Shown: positions 35,070 through 42,636 of the stretch, piece after piece
Layout: the number at the start of each line of letters is the position of its first letter
Numbering within the stretch: the first letter of the stretch is position 1
DNA from: Millionella massiliensis
GTDB taxonomy: Bacteria; Bacteroidota; Bacteroidia; Bacteroidales; Rikenellaceae
Assembly (NCBI RefSeq): GCF_900104655.1
Contig: NZ_FNWD01000002.1
Span: 2,588,246 to 2,652,245 of the forward strand
Reading direction: 5' to 3'
DNA length: 64,000 bases
Notes under the pieces: generated by a model
The model's database searches: none
What the model was told of the DNA's origin: nothing
What the model saw: only the letters and a program-made list of their open reading frames with translations
Made by a program: the position numbers and the translations under genes

Positions 35070-36143
35070 TTAGAATTTCAGGTAGAAATCGCGGGTCAGT
35101 TCCCGATAGGCGGCGGTGAAATGACCGTGGCCGTCTTCGATGCTGAGGCTTTCGCGAATCACGGTTTCACGGCCGGCTCGGTGGCGGCTCATCTCTACGG
35201 CTACGCGTTTGACGGGTTTGTGCGGGGCGCCGTGTACCTCCAGCATGCGTTGTACGTAGAGTCCGCGGGAGGCGGCCTTGGCGATGAAGATGCCGGATTC
35301 GCGGTAGGGGAAGATGGCGGCAAAGCGGCCTTCGGGGGCGAGCAGGCGCAGTGTGGATTCGATCAGATCGTCGTACGGGAGCATTTCGGCATGGCGTGCG
35401 GCGATGCGTGCGGCTGTGGGTTGGGTTGCTGCCGACGAGGTGTCGAATCCGCGGCGGAAGTCGGTGCCGGCCATAAAGTAGGGCGGGTTGGAGACAATCA
35501 GGTCGTAGCGGGTCGGGCTGGTGTATTGCTGGATGGGGGTGAGGTGGGCTTGCAACCGGTCGGACCAGGGTGACGAGGCGAAGTTCAGGGTAGCTTCACC
35601 GGTGGCGTCGGGGTCGGCCTCCACGCCGTCAATGGTCGCAGTGACGCCCATCGCGGCGGTACGCTGGGCGAGCATCAGGGCGATTACACCGGTGCCGGTG
35701 CCGATGTCGAGTATGCGGTTCAGCGGGGTGGCCCCGGGTAGTCCGAGGTCGACCCATGCGCCGAGCAGCACGCCGTCGGTGCCGACTTTCATAGCGGAGC
35801 GGCTTTGTTCGACGGCAAACTGTTTGAACCGGAAGGCGGAACCGCCTTTGGCGTCGCGGAATTTGCCCGTTGCGGCAGGGACGGCCTGAGAAACAGACGC
35901 AGAACGGGCAGGTTGTCTGGCAGTTGCTTGCGAGGCGTCAGATTCCTGTGTCGGGCATGATAATTCGTCCGCGGCGGCTGGCGTGGGCTGCTCGGTGGAG
36001 GTGTTTTCGGATGTATGCAAGGTTTTCGGTGTGTCGGGTGGTTCGTTGTTTTCGGTTCTGTCGGGCGGTTCGTTGTTACCGCTGTCGGAGAAGGTGCTGA
36101 TGGGAATGTAAAGATAGATTGTCGGTCTTTGGCTTTCCGACAA
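35070..36143 (-). CDS. tRNA1(Val) adenine-37 N6-methyltransferase-like protein
   Basis: The conserved part (from about residue 100) is a TrmN6/YfiC methyltransferase: FRFKQFAVEQSRSAMKVGTDGVLLGAW, SAM site ILDIGTGTGVIALMLAQR, and the catalytic NPPY in DLIVSNPPYFMAGT. It should methylate A37 of tRNA-Val. The open frame adds roughly 97 residues of low-complexity sequence with a repeated NNEPPD unit. No ATG exists in that part: 36143 is TTG, and another in-frame TTG lies at 36020, better placed behind a TATCTTTA box at about 36110-36117. The 5' end is therefore uncertain while the catalytic domain is secure. It is downstream of murA on the same strand. Confidence 0.85.
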   Translation of the reverse strand: MSESQRPTIYLYIPISTFSDSGNNEPPDRTENNEPPDTPKTLHTSENTSTEQPTPAAADELSCPTQESDASQATARQPARSASVSQAVPAATGKFRDAKGGSAFRFKQFAVEQSRSAMKVGTDGVLLGAWVDLGLPGATPLNRILDIGTGTGVIALMLAQRTAAMGVTATIDGVEADPDATGEATLNFASSPWSDRLQAHLTPIQQYTSPTRYDLIVSNPPYFMAGTDFRRGFDTSSAATQPTAARIAARHAEMLPYDDLIESTLRLLAPEGRFAAIFPYRESGIFIAKAASRGLYVQRMLEVHGAPHKPVKRVAVEMSRHRAGRETVIRESLSIEDGHGHFTAAYRELTRDFYLKF

Positions 36144-36427
36144 TCAACTCTTTTTATTGCAGGGCGTTGAGTTGTGCAGACTGGGGGTGGTGGACTATCC
36201 TTTCTGCCCGTTTTTTGTATTGCCCCCTCGGCTGCTTTCAGCATCCGGTTCTTTCCTCTGTTCTCTTACTATCTATTTTCGTTCCTCTCCGGGCTGTTTC
36301 ACGTTCGCTCCTTGTTTTTACTCTCGCTCGTTCCTCCCCCCTGCTTTTTGTTGACGCTCGCTTCCTGTTTTTTCGCTCTCGCTTGCTCCCTTACTGTTTT
36401 GCCCCTTCGCTCAATTTTGGCCTCTAC
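36144..36427. other. Polypyrimidine spacer downstream of murA
   Basis: This 284-bp stretch is strongly C/T-rich on the plus strand, hence purine-rich on the murA sense strand. TTGTCGG and CCGACAA form an inverted repeat at 36119-36143. No gene was seen. Confidence 0.5.
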
Positions 36428-37747
36428 CTACTCGATACGGCGGATCTGGGCACCGAGGGCGTTCAGACGACCGTCGATGTTCTGGTACCCACGGTCGATC
36501 TGGTCGATGTTCTGGATGATGCTTTTGCCGTGGGCGCTCATGGCGGCGATCAGCAGGGCCACACCAGCTCGGATGTCGGGCGAGGTCATGGTGGTGCCGC
36601 GCAGCCGGATGGCGTGGTCGTGGCCGATGACGGTGGCGCGGTGCGGGTCGCAGAGGATGATCTGGGCTCCCATGTCGATCAGTTTGTCGACGAAGAAGAG
36701 GCGGCTTTCGAACATCTTCTGGTGGATCAGTACGGAGCCTTTGGCCTGGGTGGCGACTACCAGAAAGACGGAGAGCAGGTCGGGGGTCAGCCCGGGCCAC
36801 GGGGCGTCGGCAATGGTCATGATCGACCCGTCGATGAAACTTTCGATTTCGTAGTGGTCCTGACGCGGGATGTAGATGTCGTCGCCGCGCTGTTCGAAGC
36901 GGATCCCCATTCGGGCGAACTGTTGCGGGATGATGCCGAGGTCATCGTACGAGACGTCCTTGATGGTGATTTCGGAGTGGGTCATGGCGGCCATGCCGAT
37001 GAAGCTGCCCACTTCGATCATGTCGGGCAGCATGGTGTGTTCGGTGCCGCCGAGCGAATCGACGCCTTCGATGGTCAGCCGGTTGGAGGCGATGCCGCTG
37101 ATGTGGGCCCCCATGCGCACGAGCATGCGACACAACTGTTGCAGGTAGGGTTCGCAGGCGGCATTGTAGATGGTGGTCTCGCCCTGGGCCAGCACGGCGG
37201 CCATCACGATGTTGGCGGTGCCGGTGACGGAGGCTTCGTCGAGCAGCATGTAGGAGCCGTGGAGCCGGTGGTCGGGGCCGGGAGCGGTGACGGTGTAGAA
37301 TTTATGGTCGGTGTCGAAGTCGAATTCGGCGCCGAGTTTCTGGAATCCGATGAAGTGGGTGTCGAGACGCCGGCGACCGATCTTGTCGCCGCCGGGTTTG
37401 GGCATATAGGCGCGTCCGTAGCGGGCCAGCAGCGGGCCGGTAATCATCACCGAGCCGCGCAACCGCGAGGCGGCGCGACGGAATTCGTCGGTCTGGAGGT
37501 AGTTGAGGTTGATCTCGCGGGCCTGGAACGAGTAGCTTCCGGTGCCGAGTCGTTCGACTTCGACGCCCATGGCTTCGAGCAACCGGATGAGTTGCATGAC
37601 GTCGATGATCTCGGGAATATTGTGGATCGTGACCTTTTCGGGGGTCAGCAGCACGGCGCAGATCACTTCGAGCGCTTCGTTCTTGGCCCCTTGCGGGACG
37701 ATCTCGCCGGTCAGGGGACAGCCCCCGGTTACTTCGAATGTAGCCAT
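36428..37747 (-). CDS. murA: UDP-N-acetylglucosamine 1-carboxyvinyltransferase
   Basis: This 439-residue EPSP-synthase-like enzyme catalyses the first committed step of peptidoglycan synthesis. Signatures are GEIVPQGAKNEALEVI (catalytic K22/N23), RRAASRLRGSVMITGPLLAR and PLIADAPWPG-like IADAPWPGLTPDLL. The active-site loop reads PKPGGD121KIGRRRLD, with Asp in place of the usual Cys115, the form that is insensitive to fosfomycin in mycobacteria and chlamydiae. A TACCTTTA box lies at 37772-37779 (minus). It is cytosolic and full length. Confidence 0.95.
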   Translation of the reverse strand: MATFEVTGGCPLTGEIVPQGAKNEALEVICAVLLTPEKVTIHNIPEIIDVMQLIRLLEAMGVEVERLGTGSYSFQAREINLNYLQTDEFRRAASRLRGSVMITGPLLARYGRAYMPKPGGDKIGRRRLDTHFIGFQKLGAEFDFDTDHKFYTVTAPGPDHRLHGSYMLLDEASVTGTANIVMAAVLAQGETTIYNAACEPYLQQLCRMLVRMGAHISGIASNRLTIEGVDSLGGTEHTMLPDMIEVGSFIGMAAMTHSEITIKDVSYDDLGIIPQQFARMGIRFEQRGDDIYIPRQDHYEIESFIDGSIMTIADAPWPGLTPDLLSVFLVVATQAKGSVLIHQKMFESRLFFVDKLIDMGAQIILCDPHRATVIGHDHAIRLRGTTMTSPDIRAGVALLIAAMSAHGKSIIQNIDQIDRGYQNIDGRLNALGAQIRRIE

Positions 37748-37771
37748 AAGGAATGGAGGGTTTTATTTGCC

Positions 37772-37779
37772 TAAAGGTA
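37772..37779 (-). promoter_or_regulatory. -7 box (TACCTTTA) of murA
   Basis: It lies 24 bp before the murA ATG on the minus strand and is one base from TAnnTTTG. Confidence 0.5.
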
Positions 37780-38204
37780 TAAAATCGGTGACGATCTCGC
37801 AAGAGGAGGGGTGCGTTTTTGCGGTTTCGACCCGATATTCTGTCGGCCGGGCGTGCGCGATCGGCCTGTCATCGGTTGGGGTGAAGATGACCGTTGCCGA
37901 GGAGACGACGAAGGGTAAATCGTGTGTGCGGGATATAAGGGTCGGTGTCGGGTAGCGGCCGTTCTATACAAACAAGGAAGGTTGATAAGAGGAATTTTCA
38001 GCCCGAAAAGGTAATTCTAAGAATACGAGTGGATGGAGTCCGTAAAAAGTAGGGTTGGTCTTTGTCTAAGTCGGAGAAGATGGCGGGTCTTGAACAACAG
38101 GGGAAAATCTGTGGCGGTGAAGTTGTGTTAACAAAGAGTCGATGTCGATTCTCGGGAATAGAGTGGATCGGGTCGAAAGTGGAATGCCATGAAATGTATT
38201 CCGC
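37780..38204. other. Non-coding spacer between murA and DUF2807 genes
   Basis: About 425 bp between two minus-strand genes. Mixed composition, purine-leaning on the plus strand around 38040-38140. Overlapping short ORFs look non-coding. Confidence 0.4.
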
Positions 38205-38210
38205 TCTCGC

Positions 38211-38274
38211 AAAAAGAGGGGAGGCTGCCGTTCGCTGTCAGTCCTGTACGGCTGATCGGCGAGGGTAGCCTCCC
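38211..38274 (-). terminator. Terminator of the DUF2807 gene
   Basis: GGGAGGCT (38219-38226) pairs with AGCCTCCC (38267-38274) around a long loop. On the minus strand the stem is followed by CTCTTTTT. Confidence 0.55.
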
Positions 38275-38303
38275 GGGTTGGATTGATGGGCAATGGTGGT
38301 GGG

Positions 38304-39137
38304 TTATTCGAGACGTTTTACGCCTTTGCCGGTTACCAGGCCGTCGCCTTTGTAGCGGAACGAACCCATGGTGCTCACTTCGGCGGTACCGCCCCCCATG
38401 ACGTTGGCTTTGACTTTGCTCATGCCGCTGACTTTGGCGTTCACGGTACCGATGGTGAAGTTTTCCAGATCGGCCGATGAGGTGCCGCTCACGTCCAGAA
38501 CGGCCTCTTCGGCGCCACCGTCAAGGGTCAGACCGGCTACACCCGAGAGGGTCAGCACGGCGGTGCCGGTTTTCAGCGTACCGGTCATCTTGGTGGTGCC
38601 GCTTTGGATCAGTTCCGTTTTGCCGGTGGCGGTGAGTTTGGTGTCGCTCAGGTCCGAGGTGCCGCCGATTTCGATGTTGATGGTTTCGGCCGAGCTCTCC
38701 AGCAGGTTCACGGATGCGTTACCCGAGGTGAGGAGGCGCAGCGGACCTTCCGTGGAGCAGACGCCCGTGCAGACAACGTTGCTGGCGCCGGTCACGTTCA
38801 GGTACTGCAGTTCGCTGACGGTGATCCACGCCTGGGGTTTCTTCTTGCTGCCGGTGAAGTATTTGGTCATGTCGTTTTTGAAGGCCACCCGTACGTAGCC
38901 CTCTTCGGTGAGTTCGAAGACGAGTTTGTCTTCCACCTCCTTGAGGATTTCGACCTTGGCGCCTACCTTGCGCGAGGAGCCGTCGGCCTGGGACAACTGT
39001 ACGTCGAAAGCGCCGGCGATAATGACCCCTTTGATGGTCTTGTCACCGAATTTTTCGATCACGGTGGTAGCCTCCTGGGCGGCGGCGAAGAGCGGTGCGA
39101 CGAGGGCGCACACGGCGAGCAAAAACAACTTTTTCAT
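38304..39137 (-). CDS. Secreted GIN-domain (DUF2807) protein
   Basis: This 277-residue protein has a signal peptide (MKKLFLLAVCALVAPLFAAAQ). It has the repetitive beta-strand pattern of the GIN/DUF2807 fold: GAFDVQLSQADG, LQYLNVTGASNVV, INIEIGGTSDLSDTKLTATGKTELIQSG and VSGMSKVKANVMGGG. GIN domains form a right-handed beta-helix in exported Bacteroidota proteins, and their role is not established. The ATG at 39137 starts the signal peptide. A minus-strand TACCTTTA at 39255-39262 is the likely promoter, in the gap shared with the divergent pdxA. Confidence 0.87.
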   Translation of the reverse strand: MKKLFLLAVCALVAPLFAAAQEATTVIEKFGDKTIKGVIIAGAFDVQLSQADGSSRKVGAKVEILKEVEDKLVFELTEEGYVRVAFKNDMTKYFTGSKKKPQAWITVSELQYLNVTGASNVVCTGVCSTEGPLRLLTSGNASVNLLESSAETINIEIGGTSDLSDTKLTATGKTELIQSGTTKMTGTLKTGTAVLTLSGVAGLTLDGGAEEAVLDVSGTSSADLENFTIGTVNAKVSGMSKVKANVMGGGTAEVSTMGSFRYKGDGLVTGKGVKRLE

Positions 39138-39254
39138 CTGTGATTCTCTGTTTTTGATTAACTTTGTCTGCATAAGGCCGGTTCAATCTCCCGTCACGCG
39201 ACGTTCGGACTCTTCCGCAGGCGTCGAGCGTTCGGGGTCTGCCGGTTGGAACGG

Positions 39255-39262
39255 TAAAGGTA
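39255..39262 (-). promoter_or_regulatory. -7 box (TACCTTTA) upstream of the DUF2807 gene
   Basis: It lies 117 bp before the ATG at 39137 and only 27 bp from the divergent pdxA start. Confidence 0.4.
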
Positions 39263-39289
39263 CACATTTTTTAAGCATATTCTTCAAGG

Positions 39290-40483
39290 ATGGATAAGAT
39301 AAAAGTGGGCATCACCCATGGCGATTTCAACGGAATCAGTTACGAGATCATCATCAAATCGCTGCTCGATCCGCGCATTTACGACCTCTGCACCCCGGTG
39401 GTGTACGGTTCGGCCAAAGTGGCGGGATACTACAAGGGAATGATGCCGAATGCCGAAAACTTCAGTTTCAATATCATCACCGACCCGGCCCAGGCCAATC
39501 CCAAACGGGCCAATATGATCGTCTGCGTCGATGAAAACGTGAAGATCGACGTCGGACAGCCGACCGTCATCAGCGGCCAGTATGCCATCGCTTCGCTCAA
39601 CGCTGCGGTGCGCGACCTCAAGGCCGGGAAGATCGACGTGCTGGTCACCTGCCCGATTAACAAGAAAAATACTACGGGTGACGGTTTCGGTTTCATCGGT
39701 CACACCGAATACCTCGCGGCCGAATTCGGCGATGCCGAACCGCTGATGTTCATGGTCAGCGATGTGCTGAAGGTCGGACTTGTCACGATGCACGTCCCGC
39801 TGACCCGTGTTGCAGGGGCCATCACGACCGAGGCCGTGCTGAACCATATCCGGGCGATCAAACGCTCGCTCGAACGCGACTTCAATATCGTCGGCCCGAA
39901 AATCGCTGTGCTGGGGCTCAATCCTCATGCCGGTGACGACGGACTGTTGGGGCCCGAAGAGCAGGAGATCATTATTCCGGCTCTGCAGTCGGCCCGTTAC
40001 GAAAATATTCTGGCCTTCGGGCCTTTTGCCGCCGACGGTTTCTTCGGCAGTGGTGCCTACAAGAAGTTCGACGCCGTGCTGGCCATGTACCACGACCAGG
40101 GGCTGGCTCCGTTCAAGGCGCTGACCTTTGCCGACGGGGTCAACTTTACGGCCGGTCTTTCGGTGGTGCGCACCTCGCCGGCCCACGGCGTGGGATTCGA
40201 CATTGCCGGCAAGATGGTGGCCGATCCGTCGCCCATGCGGGCGGCCATCTACCAGGCGATCGATATCTACCGCAACCGTCAGGTGTTCGACGAGGCCTCG
40301 GCCAACCCGCTGCAGCACTTCTCGAAGGGTGAACGCAACGACCGTGGCGACGGTGCCGGTCGTGGTGCCGGGCGTCGTGGAGCCGATCGTGATGCCGATG
40401 TGGCCGATCTGCTTAAGGACACACCCGACGCAGCTCCCGCGACCGATTCCGCTCCGGCCGAAGCTCCCGCAGCTGCCGAATAA
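39290..40483 (+). CDS. pdxA: 4-hydroxythreonine-4-phosphate dehydrogenase
   Basis: This 397-residue PdxA acts in PLP synthesis. The three metal-binding histidines lie in FIGHTEYLAAE, GLVTMHVPLTRV and AMYHDQGLAPFK, and GITHGDFNGISYEII opens the fold. After the conserved domain (ending about residue 348) there is a tail of about 49 residues rich in Gly, Arg, Asp and then Ala/Pro. The family is usually 320-365 residues, so the tail is an addition. The product feeds PdxJ, and pdxB lies at 7800-8813. Confidence 0.93.
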   Translation: MDKIKVGITHGDFNGISYEIIIKSLLDPRIYDLCTPVVYGSAKVAGYYKGMMPNAENFSFNIITDPAQANPKRANMIVCVDENVKIDVGQPTVISGQYAIASLNAAVRDLKAGKIDVLVTCPINKKNTTGDGFGFIGHTEYLAAEFGDAEPLMFMVSDVLKVGLVTMHVPLTRVAGAITTEAVLNHIRAIKRSLERDFNIVGPKIAVLGLNPHAGDDGLLGPEEQEIIIPALQSARYENILAFGPFAADGFFGSGAYKKFDAVLAMYHDQGLAPFKALTFADGVNFTAGLSVVRTSPAHGVGFDIAGKMVADPSPMRAAIYQAIDIYRNRQVFDEASANPLQHFSKGERNDRGDGAGRGAGRRGADRDADVADLLKDTPDAAPATDSAPAEAPAAAE

Positions 40484-40715
40484 CCCGAGGCCAAGCGGGG
40501 GGCGAGAAGGTAAGAGGGGGAGAAGAGGGGAAAACCGGAGGGGAAAGATTGTGTGGAGAGGAGTTGCGGGGGGGGAGATCATGCGTAGATGTGAGGATGT
40601 GGAAGAGTGTGGAACGTGTGTACAGGGGTGGGGAGCGAGGAAGAGCGGGTGAACGAGAGGGGCGCGGAGTCCTCTGCCGGAGTGAAAATGAAGAACCGAT
40701 AGTCTGTCTGAAAAC
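40484..40715. other. Purine-rich spacer between pdxA and mqnD
   Basis: This 232-bp stretch is strongly G/A-rich on the sense strand (40490-40680). There is no terminator hairpin, so mqnD may be read through from pdxA. Confidence 0.45.
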
Positions 40716-41513
40716 ATGAAACTACATATATCGCCCTGTCCGAACGACACCTTTACGTTCCACGCCATGATTCACGGACTGGTGGATACGGAGGGGCTGA
40801 CCTTCGATCCGGTGTTCGACGATATCGACGCGTTGAACGCAGCGGCGGTCGATCGTCCGGACGAAGAGGAGATTATCAAAATCAGCTATGCGGCTCTGCC
40901 CGAAGCGGTCGGAGCCTTCCGCCTGCTCGAAAGTGGCAGCGCCCTGGGGCATGGGAATGGCCCGCTGCTGGTGAGCCGCCACAAGATCTATCCCGATGAA
41001 CTGCACGATGCCCGAATCGGGATTCCCGGCGAACGGACCACGGCCAATCGGCTGCTTTCGATCGTCTTTCCAGCGGCTCGACAGAAAAAGGTCTATCTGT
41101 TTTCCGAGATTGCACCGGCCGTAGCCGATGGCGAGATCGATGCCGGGGTGCTGATTCACGAAGGACGATTCACATACGCATCGCAGGGGTTGCGACTGAT
41201 TGCCGACCTGGGTCAGGAGTGGGAACGGTTGACCGCACTGCCGATCCCGTTGGGAGGGATACTGCTGAAGCGGAGTTATTCGGCTGAGGTCGCAGCACAG
41301 GTCGGACGGATCATCCGTCGCAGTATCGAGTATGCGCAGGCTCATCCCGAAGCGTCGGCCGCTTATGTCAAGGCCCATGCGCAGGAACTCGATCCGGAGG
41401 TGCGCCACAAGCATATCACCTATTTCGTCAACGACTATTCGCTGGCATTGGGCGACGAAGGACGGCGGGCCGTGGAGCGGCTGACCGGACTGACCGCCGA
41501 GCAGATGTTTTAG
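40716..41513 (+). CDS. mqnD: 1,4-dihydroxy-6-naphthoate synthase (futalosine menaquinone pathway)
   Basis: This 265-residue periplasmic-binding-protein-like enzyme has the MqnD hallmark SPCPNDTFTFHAMIHG at the N-terminus, ISYAALPEAVGAFRLLESGSALGHGNGPLLV, IGIPGERTTANRLLSI, DAGVLIHEGRFTY and PLGGILLKRS. It converts cyclic dehypoxanthinyl futalosine to 1,4-dihydroxy-6-naphthoate. Its presence shows that menaquinone is made by the futalosine route rather than the MenA-F route. There is no signal peptide. mqnA, mqnB and mqnC are not in the window. Confidence 0.94.
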   Translation: MKLHISPCPNDTFTFHAMIHGLVDTEGLTFDPVFDDIDALNAAAVDRPDEEEIIKISYAALPEAVGAFRLLESGSALGHGNGPLLVSRHKIYPDELHDARIGIPGERTTANRLLSIVFPAARQKKVYLFSEIAPAVADGEIDAGVLIHEGRFTYASQGLRLIADLGQEWERLTALPIPLGGILLKRSYSAEVAAQVGRIIRRSIEYAQAHPEASAAYVKAHAQELDPEVRHKHITYFVNDYSLALGDEGRRAVERLTGLTAEQMF

Positions 41514-41558
41514 CTGGAGACGCAGCGCACGTTTTGCCAGCCGTTAATCTAAAGGCAT

Positions 41559-41594
41559 GGGGCCGGATGAACAGACTATAGTTCATCCGGCCCC
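41559..41594 (+). terminator. Hairpin downstream of mqnD
   Basis: A perfect 14-bp stem, GGGGCCGGATGAAC with its complement, around an 8-base loop. There is no T-run after it, so its strength as a terminator is uncertain. Confidence 0.5.
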
Positions 41595-41794
41595 ACGTCT
41601 ATGTTGTGCGGGTGGAATCTTAGAGGAAAAGTGTGAATGGATCGGGGAGATGGCTGTTGATTCGGCTGCTCCGGAACCTTTCCAATATGTATGCCTGCAA
41701 ACTGTCTCTTGAGGGGTGATGGGGGGCGGGGCGGAATGGTGCGAGCCGGAAATAACCCCTTCCTGATGGCATGCCTTAATGTGGAACCGTTAAT

Positions 41795-41833
41795 GAGAGA
41801 AGGGATCGCACGCGAAGCGCGATCCCTTCTCTC
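41795..41833 (-). terminator. Hairpin downstream of the DUF4290 gene
   Basis: A perfect 15-bp stem, GAGAGAAGGGATCGC with its complement at 41819-41833. On the minus strand it lies about 30 bp after the stop codon, without a strong T-run. Confidence 0.55.
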
Positions 41834-41866
41834 GTATGCGTGGGACAGGCCCGTGGGCCAGACCGG

Positions 41867-42514
41867 CTATTTGTTGCCGTTGTTGTGCTTGACGTATTTC
41901 TTCTGGACATAACCGTTGTTGCCGTTCGCGTTGCGGTTGGCCTTGTTGTAACGGTTGTTTCGGTTGACGTAAGGGGTGTCGATGCGGGTGTTGTCCAGTG
42001 AGTCGGGTTCCAGGGAGATGGCACCGTGCGACATCTCGCGAATGTCGGCGATCACCACTTCGTTCGAGGGAAACTCCTTGTTGTACTCGAACGATTTTTG
42101 TTTCATGTATTTGGCCACGTTGGTGGCGGCGGCGTCACGCTCCTCGCTGGCCGGTTCGGCTGCCAGCGCCTCGATCATCCGTTTGACGTTCACGCCGTAC
42201 TGTTTCTGGGCGATGTAACTTTGCGGATAGGGTACCGGATGGGGATTCGGGGCGAACATGTCGGGAGTGGGCTTGGGGTAGGGCGAGTCCACGTCGAGGT
42301 CGAAGTCGGCGATCATGAACAGGTGGTCCCACAGCATGTGCTGGAAACCTTCGCTGTCTTTCTGTGCGGGGTTGACGTTGCCCATCACGGCCACGACCAC
42401 TTCGGCCTGACGATTCCGCAGTTCGCGGTCTTCGATGGTTTTCAGATAGGCGACCATGGTCTGCACGTTGCGACCGTATTCGGAGAGCAGGAGCCTCGAT
42501 TTTTCTCGGTTCAT
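41867..42514 (-). CDS. DUF4290 family protein
   Basis: This 215-residue cytosolic protein has conserved features recognised for DUF4290: LLSEYGRNVQTMVAYLKTIEDRE, VMGNVNP, GFQHMLWDHLFMIADFDLDVDSPYP and YGVNVKRMIE. It ends with a roughly 40-residue Asn/Arg/Lys-rich tail (NRNNRYNKANRNANGNNG). The family is found in Bacteroidota and its function is unknown; the basic, Asn-rich tail suggests RNA binding, but this is speculation. It is divergent from the sigma-54 activator gene. Confidence 0.88.
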   Translation of the reverse strand: MNREKSRLLLSEYGRNVQTMVAYLKTIEDRELRNRQAEVVVAVMGNVNPAQKDSEGFQHMLWDHLFMIADFDLDVDSPYPKPTPDMFAPNPHPVPYPQSYIAQKQYGVNVKRMIEALAAEPASEERDAAATNVAKYMKQKSFEYNKEFPSNEVVIADIREMSHGAISLEPDSLDNTRIDTPYVNRNNRYNKANRNANGNNGYVQKKYVKHNNGNK

Positions 42515-42602
42515 AGTCGGGATTTTGGTTTGGCACCGGATTTGCGGAGACTGCGCGATATAAAAAGTGTCCGCAAATATGGAAAGTGAGCAAATATAAT
42601 GC

Positions 42603-42610
42603 TAACTTTG
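42603..42610 (+). promoter_or_regulatory. Bacteroidota -7 box (TAACTTTG) of the NtrC-like gene
   Basis: It is an exact TAnnTTTG match 26 bp before the ATG at 42637 and rules out the longer start at 42586. Confidence 0.55.
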
Positions 42611-42636
42611 GGTTTTCAGAAAATTTATTCGAAAAT

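Larger units (their letters stand above)
41514..41866. other. Intergenic region with two hairpins between convergent mqnD and DUF4290
   Basis: This 353-bp stretch has no credible gene. It contains the hairpins at 41559-41594 and 41795-41833, and a G-rich part at 41705-41740. Confidence 0.5.

Noticed and set aside
36119-37774. 551-codon plus-strand frame opposite murA
   Set aside because: It is antisense to murA and partly within a polypyrimidine spacer, with no recognisable domain.
42586-42636. Longer start of the NtrC-like gene at 42586
   Set aside because: The TAACTTTG promoter box at 42603 lies downstream of it, and the receiver domain starts right at 42637.
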